A stretch of 64,000 nucleotides of DNA, taken from contig CATLAX010000002.1 of assembly GCA_949878575.1 (NCBI GenBank), positions 129,378 through 193,377 of the forward strand. The letters are read 5' to 3'. The notes beneath the pieces were generated by a model that had not been told where the DNA came from, did not search any database, and worked only from the letters and a program-made list of their open reading frames with translations. The number at the start of each line of letters is the position of its first letter. Within the stretch, counting starts at the first letter, position 1. Of this stretch, positions 52,708 through 60,922 are shown one piece after another. The position numbers and the translations under genes are program-made. The stretch comes from an uncultured Alphaproteobacteria bacterium (GTDB taxonomy: Bacteria > Pseudomonadota > Alphaproteobacteria > Rs-D84).

Positions 52708-54519
52708 ATGGCAAAAAAAATATATAACAAAATAAAAAAACTTATCAAAGGCGACCCAGATGCGGGCCGTATTAAATGGTCTCTGTACGCCCGCGTCTGG
52801 CAAGAAATTGGGCGTCCATACATAAAATGGCTGATACTGGGGATTATATTCACGCTGCTGGCCGCCGGCGCCGAAGGATATACGATAACACTGGTTCAAC
52901 AGGTTGTAGACAAGGCCTTTATCGGCAAAAGCATGGAGGCGATTTATATTTTAGGCGCCCAGGTTATACTGGCGTTCGGCCTGAAAGGTGCATTTACATA
53001 TGCGCGCGCACTGGTCGTGGCAAAGGGTGGTCTGGTCGCGCATGCGGGGTTGCAAAACAAGATTTTCCGGCATATGACGCGCATGAACCTGGCGCGATTT
53101 TACGGCGACGGAATCGGGAAAAACTTAAACTATTTTACCGTGCAAAGCGGCGCCGTGCTTAGCCTGGTGACAACAACCGTTTTAAAATTGATACAAAATG
53201 TCGCAACACTGGCCATGACACTGGGGTTAATGTTCTGGTATGCGCCCCAGATGTGCGCGGTGCTGCTGTTTTTGGGCCCGATGATCATGATTCCGATGAC
53301 GCTGATTATGCGCAAACGGCGGAAACTGTCGCGGCAATCGTTCAAAATCGCAAACAGCGTGACCCAGCGCTTAAACCAGACTCTGCACGGGATAAAAACA
53401 ATACAGTCTTTTGCCGGCGAGACGCGCGAACAAAAAAGTTTCGCAAATGTTGTCAACGAGTCTGTCGTAAACTCGTACAAAAGCACCCAGGCAAACGCGT
53501 TGCGGTCGCCGCTGATGGAATTTATGATTTCAATCGGGCTGTGCGTGGCGATGATTATGGGCGCGCACTTTATCGCATCGGGCCAGATTACGACCGGTGA
53601 TTTCACGGCGTTTCTGTTGGCGCTGACGGCGGCGTACAAACCGGCAAAAAGCATTACGGGTACCGGCGACACGGTTCAACACGGCCTGTTGGCGGCAGAG
53701 GTGCTGTTTGAATTCTTAGACAGCAAGCCCGATATTGTAGACGCACCGGATGCCGCGCCCTTAAAACGCGGAAAAATGTCCGTGTCGTTTGACAACGTTT
53801 CGTTTGAATATGTGCCGGGCGAACCGGTGTTGCAGAACATTTCGCTGAATGTGCCGGCGGGGCGCGTTTGCGCACTGGTCGGGCCATCGGGGGGCGGAAA
53901 AACAACGCTGTTCAATCTGTTGGAACGGTTTTATGAACCACAATTCGGAAAAATCACAATAAACCGGCGCGATATTCGCAAATACACCCTGCAATCCCTG
54001 CGCGAAAATATCGCAGAGGTATCACAAAACGTATTCCTGTTCAACACCAGTATTGCGGAAAACATAAAATACGGCAACCCGAACGCCACAGACGAACAGG
54101 TCATCGCCGCCGCACGCGCCGCAAACGCCCACGATTTTATTCTGGACTTTCCGGATGGGTATGATACAAATGTTGGCGAAGGGGGGGCATTGCTGTCCGG
54201 CGGGCAACGCCAGCGCATCGCCATTGCACGCGCTATTTTAAAAGATGCGCCGATACTGTTGCTGGATGAGGCTACATCTGCACTGGACACGCAAAGCGAG
54301 AAGTTAATTCAAAGCGCACTAAACGATTTAATGCGCGGTCGCACAACGTTTGTTATCGCCCACCGCTTGTCAACGGTTTTGGATGCGGATATAATCTGTG
54401 TGGTCAAAGACGGGAAAATCGTGGAACAAGGCACGGATGAAGAATTGTGCAAACTGGGCGGGGAATATAAAAAACTGCGCGATATTCAATTCGGGCCAAC
54501 CAAAAAGAGTAAAAAATGA
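52708..54519 (+). CDS. MsbA-like ABC transporter (fused TMD-NBD)
   Basis: 603 residues from the ATG at 52708. Six membrane helices (about 35-330), then a nucleotide-binding domain with Walker A GPSGGGKTTLFNLLE, Q-loop VSQNVFLF, signature LSGGQRQRIAIARAI, Walker B ILLLDEATSALD and H-loop IAHRLSTV. It is a homodimeric exporter of the lipid A/drug type. Membership in the MsbA subgroup is inferred from length and order; the cargo is not certain. Apparently leaderless. Its stop overlaps the next start (ATGA). Confidence 0.9.
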   Translation: MAKKIYNKIKKLIKGDPDAGRIKWSLYARVWQEIGRPYIKWLILGIIFTLLAAGAEGYTITLVQQVVDKAFIGKSMEAIYILGAQVILAFGLKGAFTYARALVVAKGGLVAHAGLQNKIFRHMTRMNLARFYGDGIGKNLNYFTVQSGAVLSLVTTTVLKLIQNVATLAMTLGLMFWYAPQMCAVLLFLGPMIMIPMTLIMRKRRKLSRQSFKIANSVTQRLNQTLHGIKTIQSFAGETREQKSFANVVNESVVNSYKSTQANALRSPLMEFMISIGLCVAMIMGAHFIASGQITTGDFTAFLLALTAAYKPAKSITGTGDTVQHGLLAAEVLFEFLDSKPDIVDAPDAAPLKRGKMSVSFDNVSFEYVPGEPVLQNISLNVPAGRVCALVGPSGGGKTTLFNLLERFYEPQFGKITINRRDIRKYTLQSLRENIAEVSQNVFLFNTSIAENIKYGNPNATDEQVIAAARAANAHDFILDFPDGYDTNVGEGGALLSGGQRQRIAIARAILKDAPILLLDEATSALDTQSEKLIQSALNDLMRGRTTFVIAHRLSTVLDADIICVVKDGKIVEQGTDEELCKLGGEYKKLRDIQFGPTKKSKK

Positions 54520-55616
54520 ATGACAACGAAATACAGGAAATCATAGGCGCTATTTTAAAAGACGCCAGACTGCAGAAAACAGTTGTTGAGATTGTACGGG
54601 ATTTTATTGCAAAAAAGCAGGAACAGGCCGCAGAAAACAACGCGGCAAGGGGATGGGATAAAATATCCGACGGCGCCCTGCGCCAGGCGTATCATTACAG
54701 ACGCAGAAAAGGCAAGGATATAGAACCGGAACTGGCCGCGGAAATGGCGCGCCGTTTTAAGGGGTTTGACGCAGAGGCCCGCTGCTTTTCACACCGCGGC
54801 CGCAAGGCGGCGGCACCAAATCCGTACAAAGAACTGTCTAAAAACGATCTGGCGGCCAAATATCATGTAATGCGGATGCGCGGCGAAGAAATAGACGACG
54901 ATTTGAACGCCGAACTAAAACGCCGCTTTAACAGATATGATTCAGAGACACGCACATTTCGGGAAGATATGCGCGGTAAAAAAACAAAACCGTTGCAGGA
55001 TTTGGCAGACAACACGTTAAAGACAAAATACTATGCAATGCGCCGTGCCGGAAAAAAGATACCTGCTGACATGAATGAAGAACTGGCACGCCGTTTCCCG
55101 AATTACAACAAAGAAACGTGGGAGTTTGTAAATTTGCGCGGCGGATATGTTATCGCGGAAGAACCCAAACCCGCACAACCCAAACCAGCGCCGACGCCGA
55201 AAAAAACAAAAACAGAAAACGGCGATTTAATCGTTGAAACAAAAATGACTAAAATCAGTCCGGACGGCGTGTTTTACGACGTATACGTCAACGGGAAACG
55301 TATTTTACGCAATAATGTTGACACAAAGGTTCAAACGTTTTTGGACGGGACAGTGTTGGGCGTATACGGCATTGCGACAGATATTGCAGAACTGCCGACA
55401 AAACCGTCATGGCAGATTTATGATGCCAATCTGCACCGCCGCACGTTTGACAACACCGACAGCATCACAAAAAAACAGGTGTACATCAAATCTATACGCG
55501 AAACAGGCGACGGCACACTGGATTTGTGGGTCAGCAACAATATGCATGTGTACCCGTCAAAGAAGGATTTGGGCCGCATATTCAAAATAATGACAGAAAA
55601 CGAAAAACAAAAATAA
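54516..55616 (+). CDS. Unknown three-repeat cytoplasmic protein
   Basis: 366 residues; translation coupled to the ABC exporter through ATGA. Three repeats of about 55 residues near 45-200 share a pattern of Leu-x3-Tyr-x2-Met/Arg-Arg, Gly-x2-I, then ELARRF and Y-x2-Et-x2-F. A proline-rich linker (KPAQPKPAPTPKKTK) leads to a beta-rich C-terminal domain (VFYDVYVNGKRILRNNVDTK). No family recognised, no signal peptide. Fate linked to the transporter is inferred from coupling only. Confidence 0.65.
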   Translation: MNDNEIQEIIGAILKDARLQKTVVEIVRDFIAKKQEQAAENNAARGWDKISDGALRQAYHYRRRKGKDIEPELAAEMARRFKGFDAEARCFSHRGRKAAAPNPYKELSKNDLAAKYHVMRMRGEEIDDDLNAELKRRFNRYDSETRTFREDMRGKKTKPLQDLADNTLKTKYYAMRRAGKKIPADMNEELARRFPNYNKETWEFVNLRGGYVIAEEPKPAQPKPAPTPKKTKTENGDLIVETKMTKISPDGVFYDVYVNGKRILRNNVDTKVQTFLDGTVLGVYGIATDIAELPTKPSWQIYDANLHRRTFDNTDSITKKQVYIKSIRETGDGTLDLWVSNNMHVYPSKKDLGRIFKIMTENEKQK

Positions 55617-55641
55617 AAACGGGGCGGCGCCCCGTTTTTTT
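55617..55641. terminator. Bidirectional terminator
   Basis: AACGGGGCG/CGCCCCGTT with T-run on the plus strand and A-rich flank, between the repeat protein and the XRE gene. Confidence 0.8.
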
Positions 55642-55894
55642 ACAAATCGCGTTCGCACCAGAAATCCAGACCGAACGTAAATATTTTCAACATCAGACGG
55701 TCGTGGATTCGCAACGCCCCGTTTTCATATTTCGCCCATATATTGGGCGGCACGCCCATGCGCGCGGACAGGCGCTCCTTTGATATTCCCATCAGCATCC
55801 GCGCCTTCTTTAATGTTTCACACGCCGGACGGTATGTATTCTGTTCTATCTTATGCGAATGAATACAGGCCTTGCGCGCGTTTGTTTTTCTCAT
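55640..55894 (-). CDS. XRE-family helix-turn-helix protein
   Basis: 84 residues from the ATG at 55894, where GGAGG lies 6 nt upstream. TYRPACETLKKARMLMGISK and ERLSARMGVPPNIWAKYENG form one HTH domain with an N-terminal basic arm; the fold fits a small transcription regulator. It is preceded by structured RNA copy E with its terminator, so its expression may be attenuated by that RNA. Confidence 0.75.
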   Translation of the reverse strand: MRKTNARKACIHSHKIEQNTYRPACETLKKARMLMGISKERLSARMGVPPNIWAKYENGALRIHDRLMLKIFTFGLDFWCERDL

Positions 55895-55916
55895 TTTTGC
55901 CTCCATCGGTTTTTAT

Positions 55917-56075
55917 TAAAAAACTTACCGCCCGTGACGAATGGGCGGTTGGAGGTTCAAGACTACTAAAAGATAGTGCTGTTTATTCATATATATCACA
56001 GCCCTCCAACCGGTTGTGGAGTTATTAAAACTTTTAGGAGGCCTTGACACCTCACACCGGGGGTCACCCGATGCA
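55917..56075 (-). ncRNA. Structured RNA family 1, copy E
   Basis: Minus-strand copy. P1 GAGG/CCTC with loop TGTCAAGG (56053-56038); P2 CTAAAAG (56037-56031) with CTTTTAG (55972-55966); GGTTGGAGG (56011-56003) with CCTCCAACC (55955-55947); P5 GCTG/CAGC (56002-55978); terminator arms ACCGCCC/GGGCGGT (55949-55927) and T-run. P3 is missing. The terminator arms differ from copies A, C and D but still pair, supporting selection on structure. The XRE gene begins 23 nt later. Confidence 0.75.
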
Positions 56076-56081
56076 ATGGGA

Positions 56082-56109
56082 ATTATAACAGAAAAACAGC
56101 GATTTGCAA
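56082..56109 (-). promoter_or_regulatory. Promoter of structured RNA copy E
   Basis: TTGCAA (56109-56104), 16-nt spacer, perfect TATAAT (56087-56082). Confidence 0.65.
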
Positions 56110-56116
56110 ATATTTA

Positions 56117-56210
56117 CTGGATTGCTTCGCTTATCACCCACGCGAATAAATTCGCGTGGGGCCCGATGGCGCTCGCAATGACAATAGCGGGGTCTGACGC
56201 GGCAATCCAG
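56117..56210. repeat. Palindromic repeat element (MITE-like)
   Basis: CTGGATTGC at 56117-56125 and GCAATCCAG at 56202-56210 are perfect inverted ends; a nested CCACGCGAA/TTCGCGTGG hairpin and a CGCAATGACA motif lie inside. The motif pair GCAATGACA and ATTGC(TTCG) recalls dispersed palindromic repeats common in Rickettsiales and other gut bacteria. Confidence 0.55.
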
Positions 56211-56213
56211 AAT

Positions 56214-56240
56214 AAAAACGGGGCAATGCCCCGTTTTTTA
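56214..56240 (-). terminator. clpB terminator
   Basis: AAAACGGGGC/GCCCCGTTTT hairpin directly after the clpB stop. Confidence 0.85.
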
Positions 56241-58295
56241 TTTGACGACCAGGTCTTTGCCGGCCACATCAACATCAACCGTACCGCCGTCACCAACGTC
56301 ACCGGACAATATCAAATCGGCGATTTTATCTTCAACCTCCGACATAATCAGACGCTTTAACGGGCGCGCACCAAACGCGGGATCATATCCGCGTTCCGCC
56401 AGCCATTTTATCGCCTTGTCCGATATGTGCAGGCCAATGTGGCGTTCCGCCAGGCGCTTTTCCAGATTTCGCAGTTGAATCTTTACAATGCCGCCCATGA
56501 CATCCTTGCCCAGCTTGTTAAAGAACACTATCTCGTCAATGCGGTTTATGAATTCCGGACGAAAATGTTTCTTTACCGCATCCATATCCGGCAGATTGCT
56601 GGTCATGATGATTATGGTGTTTGAAAAGTTCACGACGTGTCCCTGGCCGTCGGTCAGACGTCCGTCGTCCAGTATCTGCAAAAATACATTGAACACATCC
56701 GGATTGGCCTTTTCTATTTCATCAAACAGCAGCACCTGGTACGGGCGACGGCGCACGCTTTCGGTTAAAACACCGCCCTGTTCATATCCGACATATCCGG
56801 GAGGACTGCCGATAAGGCGCGCAACGGAATGAGGTTCCATATATTCACTCATGTCTATTCGCGTCATGGCCGTGTCGTCATGGAACAGATATTCGGCCAG
56901 CGCCTTTGCAACCTCTGTCTTGCCGACGCCGGTCGGGCCCAAAAACATAAAGCTGCCGGCGGGGCGGCGCGGATCGGACAGGCCAGCGCGACTGCGCCGG
57001 ATTGCGCGCGCAATAACCGACAACGCCAGATCCTGGCCCACGACACGGTTACGCAGTTTGTCTTCTATGTTCAACAGTTTTGACTGCTCTTCACCGCTTA
57101 ACTTGTCTGCGGGCACACCCGTCCATTTGCTGACCACGGCCGCGATATGTTCCGGCAGGACAGTTTTGTATTCGCGGGCATCCGCGTTCATTTTCTTAAT
57201 TTCTTCCTCCAGCTGCGGAATCTTGCCGTATTGCAGCGCGGACGCCTTTTCATAATCGCCGTTTCGCATTGCGGTTGCAACCTCGGCCTTGGCGGCGTCC
57301 AGTGCGGCCATTGCATCGGACAACGCCCGCATTTTTTTCTGTTCCGCCTGCCAGGCCTGCGTTAACTCGCGCGATTCCGCCTCTGTTTCCTTTATAATCC
57401 CTTCCAGCTCTTTCAGGCGCTTTTTGGACTCTTCGTCTTTTTCTTTTTTCAGCGCCTGCTGTTCTATTTTCAACTGCATTAAACGGCGGTCAACCTCATC
57501 CAGCTTTTCCGGCTTTGACGCGATTTCAATGCGGACACGGGCGGCAGCCTCGTCAATCAGGTCTATCGCCTTGTCCGGCAAAAAACGATCCGTAATATAC
57601 CGGTCGGACAATTTTACCGCAGATACCAGCGCACTGTCCGAAATACGGACACCATGATGCCCTTCATACTTTTCTTTTAATCCGCGCATAATGGACACAG
57701 TATCTTCAACACTGGGCTCGTCAACATAAACAGGTTGAAAACGCCGGGCCAGCGCCGGATCCTTCTCAATATACTGGCGGTATTCATCCAACGTTGTCGC
57801 ACCCAGACAGTGCAGTTCGCCACGCGCCAGCATAGGCTTTAACAGATTGCCGGCATCCATGCTGCCCTCGCCTTTGCCGGCCCCGACCAGAGTGTGCAGT
57901 TCGTCAATGAACAGTATTATCTGGCCGTCGGAATCTTTTACCGCCTTTAATATAGCCTTTAAGCGGCCTTCAAACTGGCCGCGGAACATTGCGCCCGCCA
58001 TCAGGGCCCCCATGTCCAGACTTAACAGTTTTTTGTTCAGCAAATTTTCCGGCACGTCACCCGTAATAATACGCGTGGCCAGACCCTCTACAATCGCTGT
58101 TTTCCCGACACCGGGATTTCCGATTAACACCGGGTTGTTTTTTGTTCGCCGCGACAACACCTGTATCGTGCGGCGAATTTCTTCGTCGCGCCCGATGACA
58201 GGATCCAGTTTGCCGTCCGCCGCCAGTTTTGTAAAATCTGTCGTATATTTGGCAATCGCCTGTTCGGGCGTTTCCTGCATTTCTTCCGGATTCAT
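56238..58295 (-). CDS. clpB: ClpB disaggregase lacking the N-terminal domain
   Basis: 685 residues; an excellent AGGAGG 7 nt before the ATG at 58295 shows the start is real. It contains AAA1 ([16 protein letters not shown]), the long middle coiled-coil domain (about 255-375) and AAA2 ([18 protein letters not shown], with SPPGYVGY pore loop). The usual 150-residue N-domain is missing, and between TSNL and [10 protein letters not shown] about 15 residues are gone. The middle domain identifies ClpB, which with DnaK extracts proteins from aggregates. N-domain-less forms arise in other bacteria by internal initiation. Confidence 0.92.
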   Translation of the reverse strand: MNPEEMQETPEQAIAKYTTDFTKLAADGKLDPVIGRDEEIRRTIQVLSRRTKNNPVLIGNPGVGKTAIVEGLATRIITGDVPENLLNKKLLSLDMGALMAGAMFRGQFEGRLKAILKAVKDSDGQIILFIDELHTLVGAGKGEGSMDAGNLLKPMLARGELHCLGATTLDEYRQYIEKDPALARRFQPVYVDEPSVEDTVSIMRGLKEKYEGHHGVRISDSALVSAVKLSDRYITDRFLPDKAIDLIDEAAARVRIEIASKPEKLDEVDRRLMQLKIEQQALKKEKDEESKKRLKELEGIIKETEAESRELTQAWQAEQKKMRALSDAMAALDAAKAEVATAMRNGDYEKASALQYGKIPQLEEEIKKMNADAREYKTVLPEHIAAVVSKWTGVPADKLSGEEQSKLLNIEDKLRNRVVGQDLALSVIARAIRRSRAGLSDPRRPAGSFMFLGPTGVGKTEVAKALAEYLFHDDTAMTRIDMSEYMEPHSVARLIGSPPGYVGYEQGGVLTESVRRRPYQVLLFDEIEKANPDVFNVFLQILDDGRLTDGQGHVVNFSNTIIIMTSNLPDMDAVKKHFRPEFINRIDEIVFFNKLGKDVMGGIVKIQLRNLEKRLAERHIGLHISDKAIKWLAERGYDPAFGARPLKRLIMSEVEDKIADLILSGDVGDGGTVDVDVAGKDLVVK

Positions 58296-58331
58296 AAAAT
58301 CCTCCTATTGTTATTTTTTTCGTTAACAGAT

Positions 58332-58359
58332 ATATAGTTGCAGTTTTTTATCTTTCAAG
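58332..58359 (-). promoter_or_regulatory. Probable sigma-32 heat-shock promoter of clpB
   Basis: CTTG (58359-58356), 17-nt spacer, then ACTATAT (58338-58332), one mismatch from the alphaproteobacterial heat-shock consensus CTTG-N17-CYTATNT. It lies about 40 bp before clpB. Confidence 0.55.
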
Positions 58360-58445
58360 TTACAGGAATGAAAACCGTCGTTTTTAATTGCAGACAAATA
58401 TTTTTTTAGCTATCATAAAATCATACAATACCACAGCGGGACGCC

Positions 58446-59900
58446 ATGAATGAATTCACCGCGAATGATATCGCACAAATAAACGGCCACGGCCTGAATC
58501 TGGACACGGTTCTGCAGCAAATGGCCAAATTTCAAACAGGTTTTCCATGGGCCGACATTGTATCACCCGCACTGGCGGGCGACGGAGTAAACCTGATTTC
58601 CGATACGGACAAAGAACATTACATACAATACTATCTGCAAAACAAATCAAAATACAAAATCGTAAAATTTGTGCCGGCATCAGGCGCGGCCACACGTATG
58701 TTTCAACACTTGTTTGAATTCCTGCAGACAGGCATAATGAACGACGACACCCGCGCAACATTGAACAATCTGGATAAATTTGCGTTCCGGGAAGAACTGG
58801 CCCGGTATATATCGCCAAACTCAACCGATGCTGACAAAATTCGCGCGATTGTTGACACAAACGGCTTAAATTACGGCAACCTGCCAAAGGCGCTGCTAAT
58901 GTTTCACAAATACGCCGACGGGGCCCGCACGGCACTGGAAGAACACATGGCAGAGGGCGCACAATACGCACAATCCGACGGAATTGTGCGCCTGCATTTC
59001 ACAGTGTCCCCCGAATACAGGCACTTGTTTCACGAATTGATTGAACATGTGCGCGAACATTACGAGGCCGGTTTTGGCGTACATTTTGAAATATCCATGT
59101 CGGCCCAGAAACCGTCAACTGACACCATTGCGGTCACGCCTGAAAACCGGCCGCTGCGGAATCCGGACGGTTCACTGCTGTTTCGGCCGGCGGGACACGG
59201 GGCGCTGATTGAAAATCTAAACGATATTGACGCCGATTTGATATTTATAAAAAATATTGACAACGTGTGTCCGGACAGCGCGCGCGGCGACACCATTGAA
59301 TACAAGCAAATGATGGGCGCGATACTGATGCACACCCAGAATCAGATTTTTGACGCAATACGCCAAATAGACCGCGGAACCGCGAACAAGGACAAAATCC
59401 GCAAATTTATTGAACAAAACCTGGGAATGCGTATTGACGCGGATACGCACGATATGGCCGCAATGCGCGCAATACTGGACAGGCCGCTGCGGGTGTGCGG
59501 CATCATACGCAATACCGGCGCGCCGGGCGGCGGGCCGTTCTGGGTGCGGGGGCAGCGGGGCGTGTCACTGCAGATTGTTGAACCCGGACAAATCGCACCA
59601 GACAAAATATCCATATTAAAAGACGGCGAATGGTTCAGCCCGACCGACATAGTCTGCGCTGTGCGCGACATAAACGGTAAAAAATATGATTTGAACAAAT
59701 ACGTTGATACAAACGCCGGATTTATAGTCAGCAAGTCAAAAAACGGCGTGCCACTGCGCGCGATGGAACGTCCGGGCCTGTGGAACGGCGCAATGGCCGA
59801 TTGGAACACGGTTTTTGTTGCAGTTCCGGGCACCACGTTCACCCCCGTAAAAACGATTTGCGATTTACTGGACGCAGGACATGTAAACACCGGCATGTAA
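58446..59900 (+). CDS. DUF4301 family protein
   Basis: 484 residues. Conserved blocks VPASGAATRMFQHLFEFL, FHFTVSPEYRHLF-like, PAGHGALIENLNDIDADLIF, FIKNIDNVCPD and GAPGGGPFWVRG match the DUF4301 family, whose fold resembles nucleotide-sugar pyrophosphorylases. Most members are from Bacteroidetes, so transfer is possible. The glycine-rich PASGAATRM segment could bind a nucleotide-sugar. Substrate is unknown. Start is ATG at 58446, spacing to clpB promoter region 150 bp, divergent. Confidence 0.8.
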   Translation: MNEFTANDIAQINGHGLNLDTVLQQMAKFQTGFPWADIVSPALAGDGVNLISDTDKEHYIQYYLQNKSKYKIVKFVPASGAATRMFQHLFEFLQTGIMNDDTRATLNNLDKFAFREELARYISPNSTDADKIRAIVDTNGLNYGNLPKALLMFHKYADGARTALEEHMAEGAQYAQSDGIVRLHFTVSPEYRHLFHELIEHVREHYEAGFGVHFEISMSAQKPSTDTIAVTPENRPLRNPDGSLLFRPAGHGALIENLNDIDADLIFIKNIDNVCPDSARGDTIEYKQMMGAILMHTQNQIFDAIRQIDRGTANKDKIRKFIEQNLGMRIDADTHDMAAMRAILDRPLRVCGIIRNTGAPGGGPFWVRGQRGVSLQIVEPGQIAPDKISILKDGEWFSPTDIVCAVRDINGKKYDLNKYVDTNAGFIVSKSKNGVPLRAMERPGLWNGAMADWNTVFVAVPGTTFTPVKTICDLLDAGHVNTGM

Positions 59901-59973
59901 AATGTAAAAACATTACTTGACTTTTTTGGTTTTTTGTTATAAATTGCGTGCCAGTTATCAAAGGATTATTAAT

Positions 59974-60342
59974 ATGCCACGAGTATGTAAAGTTACGGGT
60001 AAGAAAACAGAAGTCGGGATGAACGTTTCCCATTCTATGCGTCATACAAAGCGCACCTTCTTGCCAAATCTGCAAAAATTAAAGTTCCACAGCGACATTT
60101 TGAACCGCGATTTTTCGCTGCGTATTTCTACGGCGGGCCTGCGCACATTGACAAAGCATGGCGGCTTGGACGCCTATGTTATGGCAAAACCGGTATCACG
60201 CCTGACAGATGAAATGGCCGCAATCAAGAAAGCGATTGAAAAGAAAGTCGGCAAACCGGCAGCACCTGCAAAAAAACCTGCGCACAAGGCAAATCGCAGT
60301 GCGCGCTTGGTAAAAAAGGTTGAATCCAAGAAAGCCGCTTAA
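59974..60342 (+). CDS. rpmB: 50S ribosomal protein L28
   Basis: 122 residues from the ATG at 59974 (AAAGGA upstream). MPRVCKVTGKKTEVGMNVSH, KRTFLPNLQK and the FSLRISTAGLRTLTKHGGLD block are canonical. The C-terminal 45 residues form an Ala/Lys/Pro-rich extension (KPAAPAKKPAHKANRSARLV) longer than E. coli L28, reminiscent of the H1-like repeat protein at 24.2 kb. It precedes tRNA-Leu by 18 bp. Confidence 0.95.
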   Translation: MPRVCKVTGKKTEVGMNVSHSMRHTKRTFLPNLQKLKFHSDILNRDFSLRISTAGLRTLTKHGGLDAYVMAKPVSRLTDEMAAIKKAIEKKVGKPAAPAKKPAHKANRSARLVKKVESKKAA

Positions 60343-60360
60343 AACTGCACCTGCAGTTTT

Positions 60361-60445
60361 GGCCCCGTGGCGGAATTGGTAGACGCGCTTGACTCAAAAT
60401 CAAGTTCTGCAAGGAGTGTCGGTTCGAGTCCGACCAGGGCCACCA
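60361..60445 (+). tRNA. tRNA-Leu (CAA)
   Basis: 85 nt with long variable arm; acceptor GGCCCCG/CAGGGCC with one C-A mismatch, anticodon stem CTTGA/TCAAG with loop CTCAAAA, encoded CCA. Confidence 0.95.
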
Positions 60446-60454
60446 GAAATAAAA

Positions 60455-60481
60455 AGCACCCCGCAAAGCGGGTGTTTTTTA
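60455..60481 (+). terminator. Terminator after tRNA-Leu
   Basis: CACCCCGC/GCGGGTG around AAA, then a T-run. Confidence 0.85.
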
Positions 60482-60682
60482 TTTCGGGCCGTGCCGGCCA
60501 AGAACCGAAGGCAATAATCCGACCAGCAATCGGGCCCCGTAAAATGTTAATTTTGTGGGAGATTTTCCATTGTAACAAAACATTTTATTTCTGTTCATCG
60601 CCATATGACCGGCCCTATATCCATACAATATTTTATATTTAATATATGGGAATAAAAATTTTATTTTTTATGCATTTTTTGC

Positions 60683-60711
60683 TTGAAATAAAATATTTTT
60701 TTGTCTATATT
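60683..60711 (+). promoter_or_regulatory. Promoter of structured leader family 2, copy 1
   Basis: TTGAAA, 17-nt spacer and TATATT at 60706-60711. Transcription is predicted near 60718. The 200 bp between tRNA-Leu and this promoter hold no gene I can support. Confidence 0.7.
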
Positions 60712-60717
60712 GTCTAT

Positions 60718-60917
60718 ACAAAACCTTTGGTTCCCTGTTTGGGCGGGCTGCGTTTGTGGACTTTTTACAACGCAAGTCGGGGTGTTGCAAATATTTGCAA
60801 TATCTGAATGTACGTTGCGAATTTTTTGACTTTTGTCGCGACGAACCAATCAAAAAAAGAATTAAGAACCAAATAAATCTGCAAAAGCGTGATTTGTTTG
60901 TTTGATTGCAAAGGGGA
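60718..60917 (+). ncRNA. Structured leader family 2, copy 1
   Basis: Closing helix TTGGTTC (60727-60733) with GAACCAA (60843-60849) encloses four hairpins: CCC/GGG; TGCGTTTGT/ACAACGCA; TTGCAAA/TTTGCAA; GTTGCGA/TCGCGAC. Between them lie segments identical in copy 2: GGGCGGGCTG, GCAAGTCGGGGT and CAATATCTGAATGTACG. CAATCAAA (60847-60854) overlaps the closing helix and is complementary to TTTGATTG (60901-60908), 1 nt before the Shine-Dalgarno region of the next gene, suggesting a switch in translation. Confidence 0.75.
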
Positions 60918-60922
60918 AGAAA

